From positions 1-64,000 of the forward strand of contig JAMPAZ010000003.1 of assembly GCA_023666965.1 (NCBI GenBank): a stretch of 64,000 nt of DNA, written 5' to 3'. The translations under genes were made by a program, and so were the position numbers. The notes beneath the pieces were generated by a model. The model saw nothing but the letters and a program-made list of their open reading frames with translations, had not been told where the DNA came from and did not search any database. This DNA comes from Muribaculum sp. GTDB taxonomy: Bacteria > Bacteroidota > Bacteroidia > Bacteroidales > Muribaculaceae. Each line of letters starts with the position of its first letter. The stretch's first letter is position 1. Below, piece after piece: positions 35,336-44,499 of the stretch.

Positions 35336-36553
35336 ATGAGTATTTGTACAACTTTAAGGTGGAGGCTGGCTATGATATTAGTGATTTTGCCTTTGCTAAT
35401 GTCCGGAGCTAATAGGACAATGAATGTCGGTGAGACTATGACTCTGTACTGTACTGCTAATGCTCCCGCTGGTGGGTGGATTACACATGCGTTTTTCTCT
35501 CTTGCCAATCAAGAAGATGCCAAATATTTAGGCATAAGTTATAATTCCACCGACCAAAAAGCTACTCTTTATGGGTTGTCCCCAAAGGCTTCAATAAAGG
35601 TTGAAGTTACATATGCATATTCTTATAGAGGATCTTATGATAATAACATACATGTCGGTAGTGGCACGTATTATGAGTATGTCACGGTTAAGGGTGGTGG
35701 AGTCGCTACTGATATAAGATTTGACCCCCAACAAGCGACGATAAAAGTCGGGCAGACAATTTCTGTCAAAGTGATAACAACACCCCAAAATACATCAACA
35801 CCATATACTTATGGGACTATTACGTCCCTTGGTAAGCCGTTTAACTTTGATGTACAAGATGCCGGAGATTGTCTTATAATTACGGCAAAAGGTAAGGGTA
35901 CGTTGTATCTTGCGGCGCAGACTGAAAATAACAAGGTTGGAACATGTACGATTAATGCGGTTGAGGATGATGACGATTTGGTAAGTCCCGAATCAATAGA
36001 ATTGTCGCAATCATCTGTTGAATTATCAATTGGAGGGAAGAAGCAGATAAACTATACATTATCACCGAATAACTCTGCCACATCTCTTGTATGGACAAGT
36101 TCAGATGAAAAAGTCGCGACTGTTTCCGGATCCGGATTGATTACAGCTGTTGGTGCTGGCTCATGCAATATTATGGTGGTTACTGAAAATGGGTTGAAGG
36201 CAACGGTAAAAGTTTCGGTGTTGCCATCCCCAACTTCAATTTCGTTACCTTCAAGTATAGATGTCACAATTGGATTTTCATATTCCCTCGAACCCGTATT
36301 CGCTCCAAAAAATGCTGTTGACGAGTTGAGGTGGAGGTCTTCAGACACCGATGTCGCCTCGGTATCGGCAACCGGGGTTGTGACCGGATTTCGTGATGGC
36401 TCTGCCAAAATAACGGTTAAAGGAAATTCGGGAGTTGAATCAGAATGTAATGTTAATATAGTACGGCCTAAATCTGGAATGGACAGTAAGACAGTTTCTG
36501 TAAGAGTAGCTTCGGTTAAAGCCTTAGTTAGCCGGTCATTGTCGAATAGATAA
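35336..36553 (+). CDS. Secreted protein with BIG2-type Ig-like repeats
   Basis: The 405-residue protein has a signal peptide and an N-terminal beta domain (to about residue 120). Three bacterial Ig-like segments follow, two of them classic BIG2 ('VWTSSDEKVATVSGSGLITAV', 'RWRSSDTDVASVSATGVVTGF'). Such domains mediate cell-surface display and adhesion. The C-terminus has no obvious sorting signal. The gene is AT-rich compared with the flanking core genes, which suggests acquired or fast-evolving DNA. Confidence 0.85.
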   Translation: MSICTTLRWRLAMILVILPLLMSGANRTMNVGETMTLYCTANAPAGGWITHAFFSLANQEDAKYLGISYNSTDQKATLYGLSPKASIKVEVTYAYSYRGSYDNNIHVGSGTYYEYVTVKGGGVATDIRFDPQQATIKVGQTISVKVITTPQNTSTPYTYGTITSLGKPFNFDVQDAGDCLIITAKGKGTLYLAAQTENNKVGTCTINAVEDDDDLVSPESIELSQSSVELSIGGKKQINYTLSPNNSATSLVWTSSDEKVATVSGSGLITAVGAGSCNIMVVTENGLKATVKVSVLPSPTSISLPSSIDVTIGFSYSLEPVFAPKNAVDELRWRSSDTDVASVSATGVVTGFRDGSAKITVKGNSGVESECNVNIVRPKSGMDSKTVSVRVASVKALVSRSLSNR

Positions 36554-36565
36554 GTATTAAAAATT

Positions 36566-37831
36566 ATGCGAAATATGCTGTTAAAAAAATATGTGTTGTG
36601 CCTCATGGTCAGTATTCTGTCATATGGATGTACAAGTAGCGAAGACAACGACTTTAATGGATCTAACGCGAACGTTGCAGATGCACTAAAAACGGCCTGC
36701 AGAGATTGGGGCGCAGATATGTCAGCCGTTGAGTCTCACATGAAAGGATATACTCAACTTTCCTCTGAATATGATTTTTTAATGTACACTTCACCTAAAA
36801 ATGATGTCACGATATCCTATAGTTTTACAGATGATGGATTGTGTTCAACTGCCGTTATTTATGAAGGAGAAGGTGATAAAGTTTCTTTGAAAAACTATAT
36901 GAGTGACTTTTCTTACATCGGTAACATATCCGGAACTAAGGTTTATTCTGACAATTTAAATACTATTGGGGTGGTATTTGACGAAGTGAGGGCTGATTTA
37001 AATCGACAGTATTCTATAATCGGTTTTGCCCCTATAGAGAGTAATTCGTTCGAGGAAGTGACGCCGGTTAGTGTCACTACATGTGACGTTATAAGCGTAA
37101 GTGCTACAGAGGCTACCGTTGGAGGCGTTCTGAATGGAGTGAATACTTCATATACATGCGGTATTGAGTATTCTATTTCACCTGATTTTACTGACTGCAA
37201 ACAGAAAAGTAAATATTCAAGTGGCGAGTTTGAGGTATCGATATCCGGTTTATCGGTGAATACGAAGTATTACTACCGGGCTTATGCAGTCGTGGAGTCT
37301 GTTTATTATTATGGGGAAATATTAAGTTTTCAAACGGAAGATGTGCCGACGTATAGTATAGGTGATTTATATCCGAATGCGACAAATCCCATAGGAATTG
37401 TTTGGAAGGTAAGCGAACAAGGATTGCATGGAAAGATTGTGTCACTCGATCAAGCAAGTAAGCAATGGGATGTAAATAGTTTAACTTGTGAAAATGCGAG
37501 TGCCTATAATAAGAGTGACGGTTCGGCTAATAAAATGCCATCAGGTCAACCGTATCAATCTTGGGTTAGCTCACACGGTACCGGATGGTATGGTCCCGCT
37601 CTTAATGAGCTTGTAGGATTGAATTCCGTATTGTCAAGTATTAATACGGCACTTAGATCCAATGGCTATTCTGCGATAGATGGCTTTTATTGGTCATCGA
37701 CGCAGCATTCAAGCACTACGGCATACATGGTTTGTGTGTCGCAAAGTGGTTATATGGGATATTCGGGAGGTTGGTCTGGTTATAATTCCAAGAATGTATA
37801 TAGATCTGTTATAGCTATGAAACAATTCTAA
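36566..37831 (+). CDS. Surface lipoprotein with FN3-like and DUF1566-like domains
   Basis: The 421-residue product is a lipoprotein (SYGC, Cys about 22; an alternative start at 36575 shortens the n-region). After an N-terminal domain it has a fibronectin-type stretch ('EATVGGVLNGVNTSYTCGIEY', then 'VNTKYYYRAYAVVES') and a C-terminal DUF1566-like lectin-type domain ('GWYGPALNELVGLN', 'FYWSSTQHSSTTAY'). This combination is frequent in Bacteroidota surface lipoproteins and often linked to glycan or host contact. It ends the envelope gene set. Confidence 0.8.
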   Translation: MRNMLLKKYVLCLMVSILSYGCTSSEDNDFNGSNANVADALKTACRDWGADMSAVESHMKGYTQLSSEYDFLMYTSPKNDVTISYSFTDDGLCSTAVIYEGEGDKVSLKNYMSDFSYIGNISGTKVYSDNLNTIGVVFDEVRADLNRQYSIIGFAPIESNSFEEVTPVSVTTCDVISVSATEATVGGVLNGVNTSYTCGIEYSISPDFTDCKQKSKYSSGEFEVSISGLSVNTKYYYRAYAVVESVYYYGEILSFQTEDVPTYSIGDLYPNATNPIGIVWKVSEQGLHGKIVSLDQASKQWDVNSLTCENASAYNKSDGSANKMPSGQPYQSWVSSHGTGWYGPALNELVGLNSVLSSINTALRSNGYSAIDGFYWSSTQHSSTTAYMVCVSQSGYMGYSGGWSGYNSKNVYRSVIAMKQF

Positions 37832-37850
37832 AAAAGTCAGATAAATTACG

Positions 37851-37896
37851 TAATTTTGTCGGAGTTCGGTTGCTTCTATGAAGATAACTGAACTCC
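37851..37896 (+). promoter_or_regulatory. -7 box plus hairpin upstream of pdxB
   Basis: TAATTTTG (37851-37858) fits the -7 consensus. GGAGTTCGGTT (37861-37871) pairs with AACTGAACTCC (37886-37896) over 10 of 11 bases. The hairpin may end the upstream operon or form the 5' end of the pdxB mRNA. Confidence 0.45.
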
Positions 37897-37927
37897 GGTT
37901 GTTATTTATAAGGCATTAAGTTTTTGT

Positions 37928-38947
37928 ATGAAAATCGTAGTAGAGAAGAATATTCCGTTTATCCGGGGGTTGCTTGAGCCGTATGCCGAGGTGGTTTATC
38001 TTGCCCCCGAAGAAATTGACGCGGGGTCGATGGCGGATGCCGACGCTCTGGTGACCAGGACGAGAACTCGGTGTGACGAGGCATTGCTTAAAGGATCAAA
38101 GTGCCGGTTTATAGCCACGGCTACTATCGGCACTGACCATATTGATCTTGATTACTGCCGGCGCAATGGCATTAATGTCGCCAATGCGCCCGGTTGCAAT
38201 GCTCCCGCTGTGGCTCAGTACGTAATTTCGTCCATTCTTTACGTGAAGCGTAAGCGTGGCGACAAGCGTCCCTTAAACTCGTTGACTTTAGGCATTGTCG
38301 GGGTCGGTCATGTCGGCACCATTGTCGACGAATGGGCATCGTCGTTGGGCATGAATGTGCTTCTTTGCGACCCTCCGCGTGCCGAGCGCGAGGGATCCGA
38401 GGGGTTTGTCTCTTTGGCTGAGATAGCACGTAAGGCCGACGTGGTGACATTTCATACCCCGATGACGCGCGACGGTAAATATCCTACATATCATCTTGCC
38501 GATGCCGAGTTTTTGGAGGCTCTGGTGCGCACTCCCATCCTTATCAACAGTGCCCGTGGGCCTGTGGTCGACAATGGTGCGCTGGCCGATGCCGTGTCAG
38601 CCGGAAAAGTCAGCGACATAGCGATTGACTGCTGGGAGGGGGAGCCTGACATATCGCGTCGTCTTCTCGACTTGGCCCTCGTCGCTACCCCGCATATAGC
38701 CGGCTATTCCCGACAGGGAAAAATCCGAGCAACTGCCATGGCTGTAGAGGCTCTGTGCCGACATTTCGGTCTACCGATAGTGCGTCCCGTCGAACCTGTT
38801 CCGGCCGACATCGTTCACTATCCTACGGCGGACTTGATAGAACAAAGCTATTCTCCGGAAGCAGACACCGAAGCCTTACGCAGTAATCCTGAAAACTTCG
38901 AGACTTTGCGCAACCGTTATGCGTACCGTGACGAACCCGGGATATAG
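37928..38947 (+). CDS. pdxB: Erythronate-4-phosphate dehydrogenase
   Basis: The 339-residue 2-hydroxyacid dehydrogenase has the NAD motif GIVGVGHVG, catalytic Arg in INSARGPVVDNGAL, the Glu in 'IAIDCWEGEPDI' and His in ATPHIAGYS. The N-terminal 'MKIVVEKNIPFIRGLLEPYA' is diagnostic of PdxB. It oxidises 4-phosphoerythronate in the DXP-dependent vitamin B6 pathway. The C-terminal dimerisation part is shorter than in E. coli (about 380), as usual in Bacteroidota. It is probably monocistronic. Confidence 0.93.
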   Translation: MKIVVEKNIPFIRGLLEPYAEVVYLAPEEIDAGSMADADALVTRTRTRCDEALLKGSKCRFIATATIGTDHIDLDYCRRNGINVANAPGCNAPAVAQYVISSILYVKRKRGDKRPLNSLTLGIVGVGHVGTIVDEWASSLGMNVLLCDPPRAEREGSEGFVSLAEIARKADVVTFHTPMTRDGKYPTYHLADAEFLEALVRTPILINSARGPVVDNGALADAVSAGKVSDIAIDCWEGEPDISRRLLDLALVATPHIAGYSRQGKIRATAMAVEALCRHFGLPIVRPVEPVPADIVHYPTADLIEQSYSPEADTEALRSNPENFETLRNRYAYRDEPGI

Positions 38948-39003
38948 CGGTGTTCGTCAAAAAGGACGTGGAAGCCTCTGTCGGCACGTATGGCTCGTTA
39001 TTC

Positions 39004-39020
39004 CTATGAAAATTTCATAG
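39004..39020. promoter_or_regulatory. 17-bp palindrome upstream of the Na/Pi gene
   Basis: CTATGAAAATTTCATAG is a perfect palindrome lying 30 bp before the -7 box at 39051. It may be an operator; no regulator is assigned. Confidence 0.35.
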
Positions 39021-39050
39021 AGAAATTCCCATAATGCGGAAGATTTATTT

Positions 39051-39058
39051 TATCTTTG
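39051..39058 (+). promoter_or_regulatory. -7 box of the Na/Pi cotransporter gene
   Basis: TATCTTTG matches TAnnTTTG, 37 bp before the ATG. No TTG stands at the usual distance. Confidence 0.55.
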
Positions 39059-39095
39059 CGAACAGATTTTTCACCATAGCAATTTACCCCGGGTA

Positions 39096-40913
39096 ATGAA
39101 CTATTCTTTTTTCGACTTTTTGGCTCTGTTAGGCTCCGTCGGCTTGTTTCTTTATGGAATGAAGGTGATGAGTGAGGGTCTGCAGAAAGCCGCGGGCGAC
39201 CGTCTGCGTAATATCTTGTCGGTAATGACCCGCAACCGTTTTACCGGATTGCTGACCGGTATCGTAATCACCGCTCTTATTCAAAGTTCTTCTGCATCTA
39301 CCGTGATGGTGGTCAGCTTCGTAAATGCCGGCTTGATGACTTTGGGTCAATCAATGGCTGTGATTTTCGGAGCAAATGTAGGTACTACGTTTACGGCATG
39401 GATTATAGCCTTGTTCGGATTCAAAATGGACACTTCGGTGTTTATCTTGCCCGTTATTGCGTGTGCGGTGCCGTTGCTGTTTGGCTCCGGCCGGAAAAAG
39501 TCTATTGGTGAATTCCTTATCGGATTTGCTTTCCTATTCATGGGCTTGGATATGATCAGCGATTATGTTCCTGATTTACAGAGTAATCCTGAGATGTTCG
39601 CATTCTTGGAGCGATATGCTTCGATGGGCTATATGTCAGTTCTGCTGTTTGCCTTTGTCGGATTAGTTCTGACGGCAATTATCCAGTCGTCGGCCGCTAC
39701 ATTCGCCATTGTCTTGATTATGTGTACGAAGGGCTGGATTACGTTTGACCTAGCCTGCGCAGTGGTGCTCGGAAGCAACATCGGTACGACTATCACCCCA
39801 CTGTTGGCTTCAATGAGCGGAAATGTAGCCGCCAAGCGTACGGCCATGGGGCACTTGTTGTTTAACCTTTTCGGACTTATATGGACTCTGATAGTCTTCT
39901 ATCCTTTCATTCGTCTTAACGTCGACATAACGGAATGGTTAGGTCAGGGAAACCCTGAGGAATTATATACGTACGTGAATACACTTGAAGAGACTCAACC
40001 CGAACTTTATAACCAATACTTCGCCGGAACGTTGCCTGCCGGTCATTCAGTGCTTGCCAAGGTCGGAGCGCTTCAGTTCAGCGTCTCGTTCGGTCTTTCG
40101 ATGTTCCATACGGTGTTTAACCTAATCAATGTATTCATAATGATATGGTTCACCGGTCTGTATGTAAAGATTGTGGAGAAGTTGATTCCGAAGAAACACA
40201 AGGAAGACGAAGAGTTCCAGCTCAAATTTATATCCGGCGGTCTTATGAGTGCCTCCGAACTTAACATCGCCCAAGCTGAAAAAGAGCTTTACGTATTTGC
40301 TCAGCGCGTGCAGCGTATGATTGACATGGCCGAGGAACTCGTTCATTCTAAGGAGAAGAGCGAAGAATACTCCAAACTTTTCTCTCGAATCGATAAGTAC
40401 GAAGAGATTTCCGACCGAATGGAGATTGAGATTGCCAACTATCTTAACCGATGCGCCGAAGGCCGTCTGTCAAATGAGGGTAAGATGAAGGTGGCCGCCA
40501 TGCTTAACATTGTCAGCGAGATCGAGAGCATTGCCGATTGTTGCTTCGGCTGTGCAAAGATATTGACACGTAAGCAGGAAGCCGGGGTGCAGTTCAACGA
40601 CATGATTATTGAAAACATCGATAAGATGTTTGCATATATAAAAGAGGCAATGTCAGACATGCTTGTCTTGCTGAGCGATATTGAGAAGGTTCGCGAAGCT
40701 GACATCATCCGTTCGTACAACAAAGAACGTGAGATTAACAATCTCCGCAACAATCTGCGCTCAAACAATGTCGATAATATCAACAACCATAAGTATGAGT
40801 ACCAGTCGGGCATATACTATATGGATTTGATCAACACGATTGAAAAGATGGGCGACTACGTGATAAACGTTGTCGACACAGTGCGCGACCATTTCCGCAA
40901 ACATGCGGCATAG
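39096..40913 (+). CDS. Na/Pi cotransporter family protein with PhoU-like domain
   Basis: The 605-residue protein has two inverted NptA repeats with QSSSAS (TALIQSSSASTVMVVSF) and QSSAAT (TAIIQSSAATFAIVLIM) signatures, each followed by a GxNxGTT motif (FGANVGTTFTAW, LGSNIGTTITPL). The C-terminal 210 residues are PhoU-like helices (e.g. 'RVQRMIDMAEELVHSKEKS'). It is expected to take up phosphate with sodium across the inner membrane. The last residues overlap an apparent upstream extension of the next ORF, but that gene really starts at 40951. Confidence 0.92.
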   Translation: MNYSFFDFLALLGSVGLFLYGMKVMSEGLQKAAGDRLRNILSVMTRNRFTGLLTGIVITALIQSSSASTVMVVSFVNAGLMTLGQSMAVIFGANVGTTFTAWIIALFGFKMDTSVFILPVIACAVPLLFGSGRKKSIGEFLIGFAFLFMGLDMISDYVPDLQSNPEMFAFLERYASMGYMSVLLFAFVGLVLTAIIQSSAATFAIVLIMCTKGWITFDLACAVVLGSNIGTTITPLLASMSGNVAAKRTAMGHLLFNLFGLIWTLIVFYPFIRLNVDITEWLGQGNPEELYTYVNTLEETQPELYNQYFAGTLPAGHSVLAKVGALQFSVSFGLSMFHTVFNLINVFIMIWFTGLYVKIVEKLIPKKHKEDEEFQLKFISGGLMSASELNIAQAEKELYVFAQRVQRMIDMAEELVHSKEKSEEYSKLFSRIDKYEEISDRMEIEIANYLNRCAEGRLSNEGKMKVAAMLNIVSEIESIADCCFGCAKILTRKQEAGVQFNDMIIENIDKMFAYIKEAMSDMLVLLSDIEKVREADIIRSYNKEREINNLRNNLRSNNVDNINNHKYEYQSGIYYMDLINTIEKMGDYVINVVDTVRDHFRKHAA

Positions 40914-40950
40914 CGCTTTACTTTGCATTAACTCATCAACTTTAAATATC

Positions 40951-43900
40951 ATGACTAACATTGGCAAATATTGGTCTGCAACGGCCATAATGGGAATGGT
41001 GTGTCTGCCGACGAACGCTCAAGAAGCGATATATGTTGATGCGGGTGTGCGCGGCCATGACATCAACCCCTCGATGTACGGAATATTTTTTGAAGAAATC
41101 AACCATTCCGGCGACGGCGGACTTTATGCCGAGCTTATTCAGAACAGAGGATTCGAGGAGCAGACCCTTCCGGGAGGTTTTTATGAGAGCGGAACTAACA
41201 GAATCAGTTCTGAAAGGCGCCCGCATTATTTTGATTTGTCGCAGGCACAACTCAATTGGGATTGGGACTACGAACGGAAGAAGATGACCGGCTGGCGCGT
41301 GGAACACTCCGGATGTGGCATCGTGGACTACGATGTTGTGCGTCCCGCTGTCCCTGTCCATGAGGCAACCCCTAATGCCATGCGATTAAGCATCGATGGA
41401 TGTGCCGATGATGGGAAAGTTCGTCTGATTAACTCCGGATATTGGGGGATGGCTTTGGAGAAGGATGCCAAATACGATGTGCGCTTCTATATTAATACAT
41501 CGGATTTTACCGGCTCGCTGCGTCCGGTCATCTACGGAGACCCGCAGGGACATCAGGTCGTAGCCGAGGCTGAACCTATACGCCTGTCGCACTCCGGATG
41601 GACTGAGTATACTATGGTGCTTACCCCTTCCGACAACACCAACGAAGGATGTTTTGCTCTTGAATTTACCGGTGGTGATGGCACTGTCTACGTCGATTAT
41701 GTGTCGCTTTTTCCACAGGACACATATTGCGGGCGTAAAAATGGTTTGCGCAGAGACCTTGCTGAATTTTTGGCCGAGCTTCATCCGGCGTTTATGAGAT
41801 GGCCCGGAGGATGTATCGTTGAGGGAGTCACGCTTGAAAATCGCGTAAAATGGAAGGAGACCATCGGCGACCCGTTGACGCGCCCCGGACAGTATGATTT
41901 GTGGGGCTATAGGTCGTCGTGGGGGCTCGGCTACCACGAAATGCTACAGTTTAGCGAAGATGCCGGAATGGATTTCATGTTCGTAGGCAATGCCGGATTG
42001 GCATGTTCCGTACATAGCGGTCAGTTTGTCGAAGGCGCTGATGTCGAGCCGTTTTATATCGACATTCGTGATGCGATTGAATATGCAATCGGCGACCCTT
42101 TGACAAACGAGTGGGCCGCCTTACGAGCCGAAGCCGGCCATCCCGAGCCGTTTCCTTTGAAGTACGTCGAAATTGGAAATGAAAATTTTACCGCAAGATA
42201 CGATGCCAATTACCACTATATCTATAATAAACTGAAGGCCGAATATCCGCAGATCACCTTCTTGAACACTATGGGCATTGCCGATGCCGAAAGCTTTAAT
42301 CTGCGCACCGATATGATTGACCCGCACTGGTATGTGGAGCCGGACTACTTTTATACCAACCGGACAATTTTCGACGACGTTCCGCGCGGACACTATGATA
42401 TTTATGTCGGTGAATATGCTTCTAACAACGGAGTAGGGCGCGGCAACATGGATGCGGCGCTTTCGGAAGCCGTGTTTATGATGGATATGGAGCGAAACTC
42501 CGACATTGTTAAAATGGCCTCATACGCACCGCTTATCGTAAACGACAATGCCCCCAACTGGACATGTAATTTGATATGGCAACATTCGGGAGAACTCTTC
42601 GGGCGCGCTTCATACTACACCCAAAAGATGTTTTCTGAAAACTTGCCTTCTTACAACATCGCCTCCGAGCTGCATTCCGATCGTCTCGCGACATCTTATG
42701 AGGGTAGGGCCGGAGTAGGCACATGGCTCACCTCTGCCGATTTTCGAGGCTTTAAGGTGTCCGCTCCAGACGGCCGGTTGCTCTATAGTGCCGACTTTAA
42801 CGGCGCACGCGATGAATGGACCGACATGCAAGGCCGTTGGAGCGCGGGTGCTGAAGGTCAAATATCACAGTCCGACGCATCGTCGACGAGATGTATTTCG
42901 CTGATGAACCGGCTTGCTTTCCGCGACTGTGTGATAGAAGTTGAAGCCCGAAAGAGATCCGGCTCTGAGGGATTCTTGGTCGTATTCGGTTGTGACGATG
43001 ATGATTGGGACCACTACTACCAATTTAACGTTGGGGGATGGAACAATACTGCGGTCGCTATTGAGAGCGTGTCCAACGGTGGTGGCACGGTAATAACCGA
43101 AAATCCACACTTTGTGGTCGAAGAAGATCGATGGTACAAACTTAAGGTAGTATGCCACGAAGGTCGAGTTGAGGGATACATCGACGGACAGCTATATTGT
43201 TCGCACGGCTTTGGCGATGTACGCACGGGCCGTGCCGCTGTCCATGCCGGCTACGATGATAAAAAAGGTGAGATTGTCCTTAAAGTGGTTAATGCCGAGT
43301 CTGATCCAATGCCGATGGAAATTAATGTCAATGCACAGTCGTTGACCTCCACTGCTTCTGTCCAGACTCTTAAGGCCGCCTCTTTGTGGGAAGAGAACTC
43401 ATTTGAATGTCCCGAACTTATTTATCCGCAGAAGAAGGTCATCGACGGAGTGGCACCGAAAATGAATTTCACATTTGATCCGTATTCGCTGACTATTATC
43501 CGTATCAAAGGTGTCCCTGCCGCATCGCCGATGGATATTCCTGATTGTCCATACAGCTCAGAACCGAGAAGTTTGACTCCGGTTGTTTCAGGCCCTGATG
43601 CCTGGCTTAAGGCTATGATTTCAGAAGCGCGTAATGTCATGTTCCCGGATGTAGAGGGATACGACGCGTTGCGCGTCGCTGTCGAAGCCGCCGAGGCGTC
43701 ATTGTCGGTTGCAGAAACAGATTACAGGCTGGAAATGAATCGACTTAAGGGTGCTCTCGACTCATATTACAGGGGGCTGATGGTGCCTGCCAACGAGGTG
43801 ACGGAAAAGATTGTAAATCCTCACTTCGAACAGTCGGGCAAAAGCACCGGGTGGAGTGGTAATCCTACTGTCAACGAGCATGTTGCCGAAATGTTTAACA

Positions 43901-44460
43901 CATGCTTCTCCATCGCTCAGACTGTAGATGATTTGCCCGACGGCTATTACTTGGTCTACTTCCAAGGCTATTATCGTAATGGAAGTCACCCGGATGCCTC
44001 TCAGCGCCATGCCGACGGTACAGAACAGCTATTGACTGATTTCGTACTAAACGCCATATCTAAACCGGTAGTGTCGATTATGTCGGAGACGCACGATGGT
44101 TATTGGTATTCGGCTCCAAACACGATGGCCGAGGCTCATGCCGTTTTCTCGCAGTCGCCTGAATATTATGCCAATTATCTTATTGCGCATTCAAACGAAA
44201 GCCGGCTTCGCATCGCTTTTGAAAAAAGTAAGCTTTGCGAGACCGACTGGTTTTGTTTCGATAATGTGCGCCTATTCAGAGTGCCTACCTCCTACTCGTC
44301 AATCGACGGAGTTACCGACGACAAGGCAAATTTTACGTCTGAAGCACGAGTATATGACGTTCAGGGTAAGTTCGTAGGCTTATATTCCGAACTTGACAGT
44401 CTGCCCCATGGGGTTTATATCGTGACCGAGAGCGGACGCTCTGTCAAAGTTAGGCGATGA
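40951..44460 (+). CDS. GH51 alpha-L-arabinofuranosidase, multidomain, with T9SS-type C-terminal tail
   Basis: The ATG at 40951 gives a signal peptide ending in TNAQ and a 1169-residue product. The GH51 domain begins 'YGIFFEEINHSGDGG'. The acid/base Glu lies in EIGNEN (about residue 411) and the nucleophile in YVGEYAS (about 488). A DUF1080/LamG-like domain ('LVVFGCDDDDWDHYYQFNVGG') is embedded between the GH51 barrel and its C-terminal beta part. A helical linker and a galactose-binding-like domain follow ('NPHFEQSGKSTGWSGNP'). The end, 'ARVYDVQGKFVGLYSELDS', then LPHGVYIV ... VKVRR, matches T9SS sorting tails. It removes arabinofuranosyl residues from plant polysaccharides at the cell surface. 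No SusC/SusD pair is near. Confidence 0.9.
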   Translation: MTNIGKYWSATAIMGMVCLPTNAQEAIYVDAGVRGHDINPSMYGIFFEEINHSGDGGLYAELIQNRGFEEQTLPGGFYESGTNRISSERRPHYFDLSQAQLNWDWDYERKKMTGWRVEHSGCGIVDYDVVRPAVPVHEATPNAMRLSIDGCADDGKVRLINSGYWGMALEKDAKYDVRFYINTSDFTGSLRPVIYGDPQGHQVVAEAEPIRLSHSGWTEYTMVLTPSDNTNEGCFALEFTGGDGTVYVDYVSLFPQDTYCGRKNGLRRDLAEFLAELHPAFMRWPGGCIVEGVTLENRVKWKETIGDPLTRPGQYDLWGYRSSWGLGYHEMLQFSEDAGMDFMFVGNAGLACSVHSGQFVEGADVEPFYIDIRDAIEYAIGDPLTNEWAALRAEAGHPEPFPLKYVEIGNENFTARYDANYHYIYNKLKAEYPQITFLNTMGIADAESFNLRTDMIDPHWYVEPDYFYTNRTIFDDVPRGHYDIYVGEYASNNGVGRGNMDAALSEAVFMMDMERNSDIVKMASYAPLIVNDNAPNWTCNLIWQHSGELFGRASYYTQKMFSENLPSYNIASELHSDRLATSYEGRAGVGTWLTSADFRGFKVSAPDGRLLYSADFNGARDEWTDMQGRWSAGAEGQISQSDASSTRCISLMNRLAFRDCVIEVEARKRSGSEGFLVVFGCDDDDWDHYYQFNVGGWNNTAVAIESVSNGGGTVITENPHFVVEEDRWYKLKVVCHEGRVEGYIDGQLYCSHGFGDVRTGRAAVHAGYDDKKGEIVLKVVNAESDPMPMEINVNAQSLTSTASVQTLKAASLWEENSFECPELIYPQKKVIDGVAPKMNFTFDPYSLTIIRIKGVPAASPMDIPDCPYSSEPRSLTPVVSGPDAWLKAMISEARNVMFPDVEGYDALRVAVEAAEASLSVAETDYRLEMNRLKGALDSYYRGLMVPANEVTEKIVNPHFEQSGKSTGWSGNPTVNEHVAEMFNTCFSIAQTVDDLPDGYYLVYFQGYYRNGSHPDASQRHADGTEQLLTDFVLNAISKPVVSIMSETHDGYWYSAPNTMAEAHAVFSQSPEYYANYLIAHSNESRLRIAFEKSKLCETDWFCFDNVRLFRVPTSYSSIDGVTDDKANFTSEARVYDVQGKFVGLYSELDSLPHGVYIVTESGRSVKVRR

Positions 44461-44499
44461 GACCCTTTCCCCGACAGGAATAGTTTATCTTGTCGTAGA

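Noticed and set aside
40870..40950. N-terminal extension of the GH51 protein
   Set aside because: It overlaps the end of the Na/Pi gene and would mask the signal peptide; the ATG at 40951 gives a clean secretion signal.
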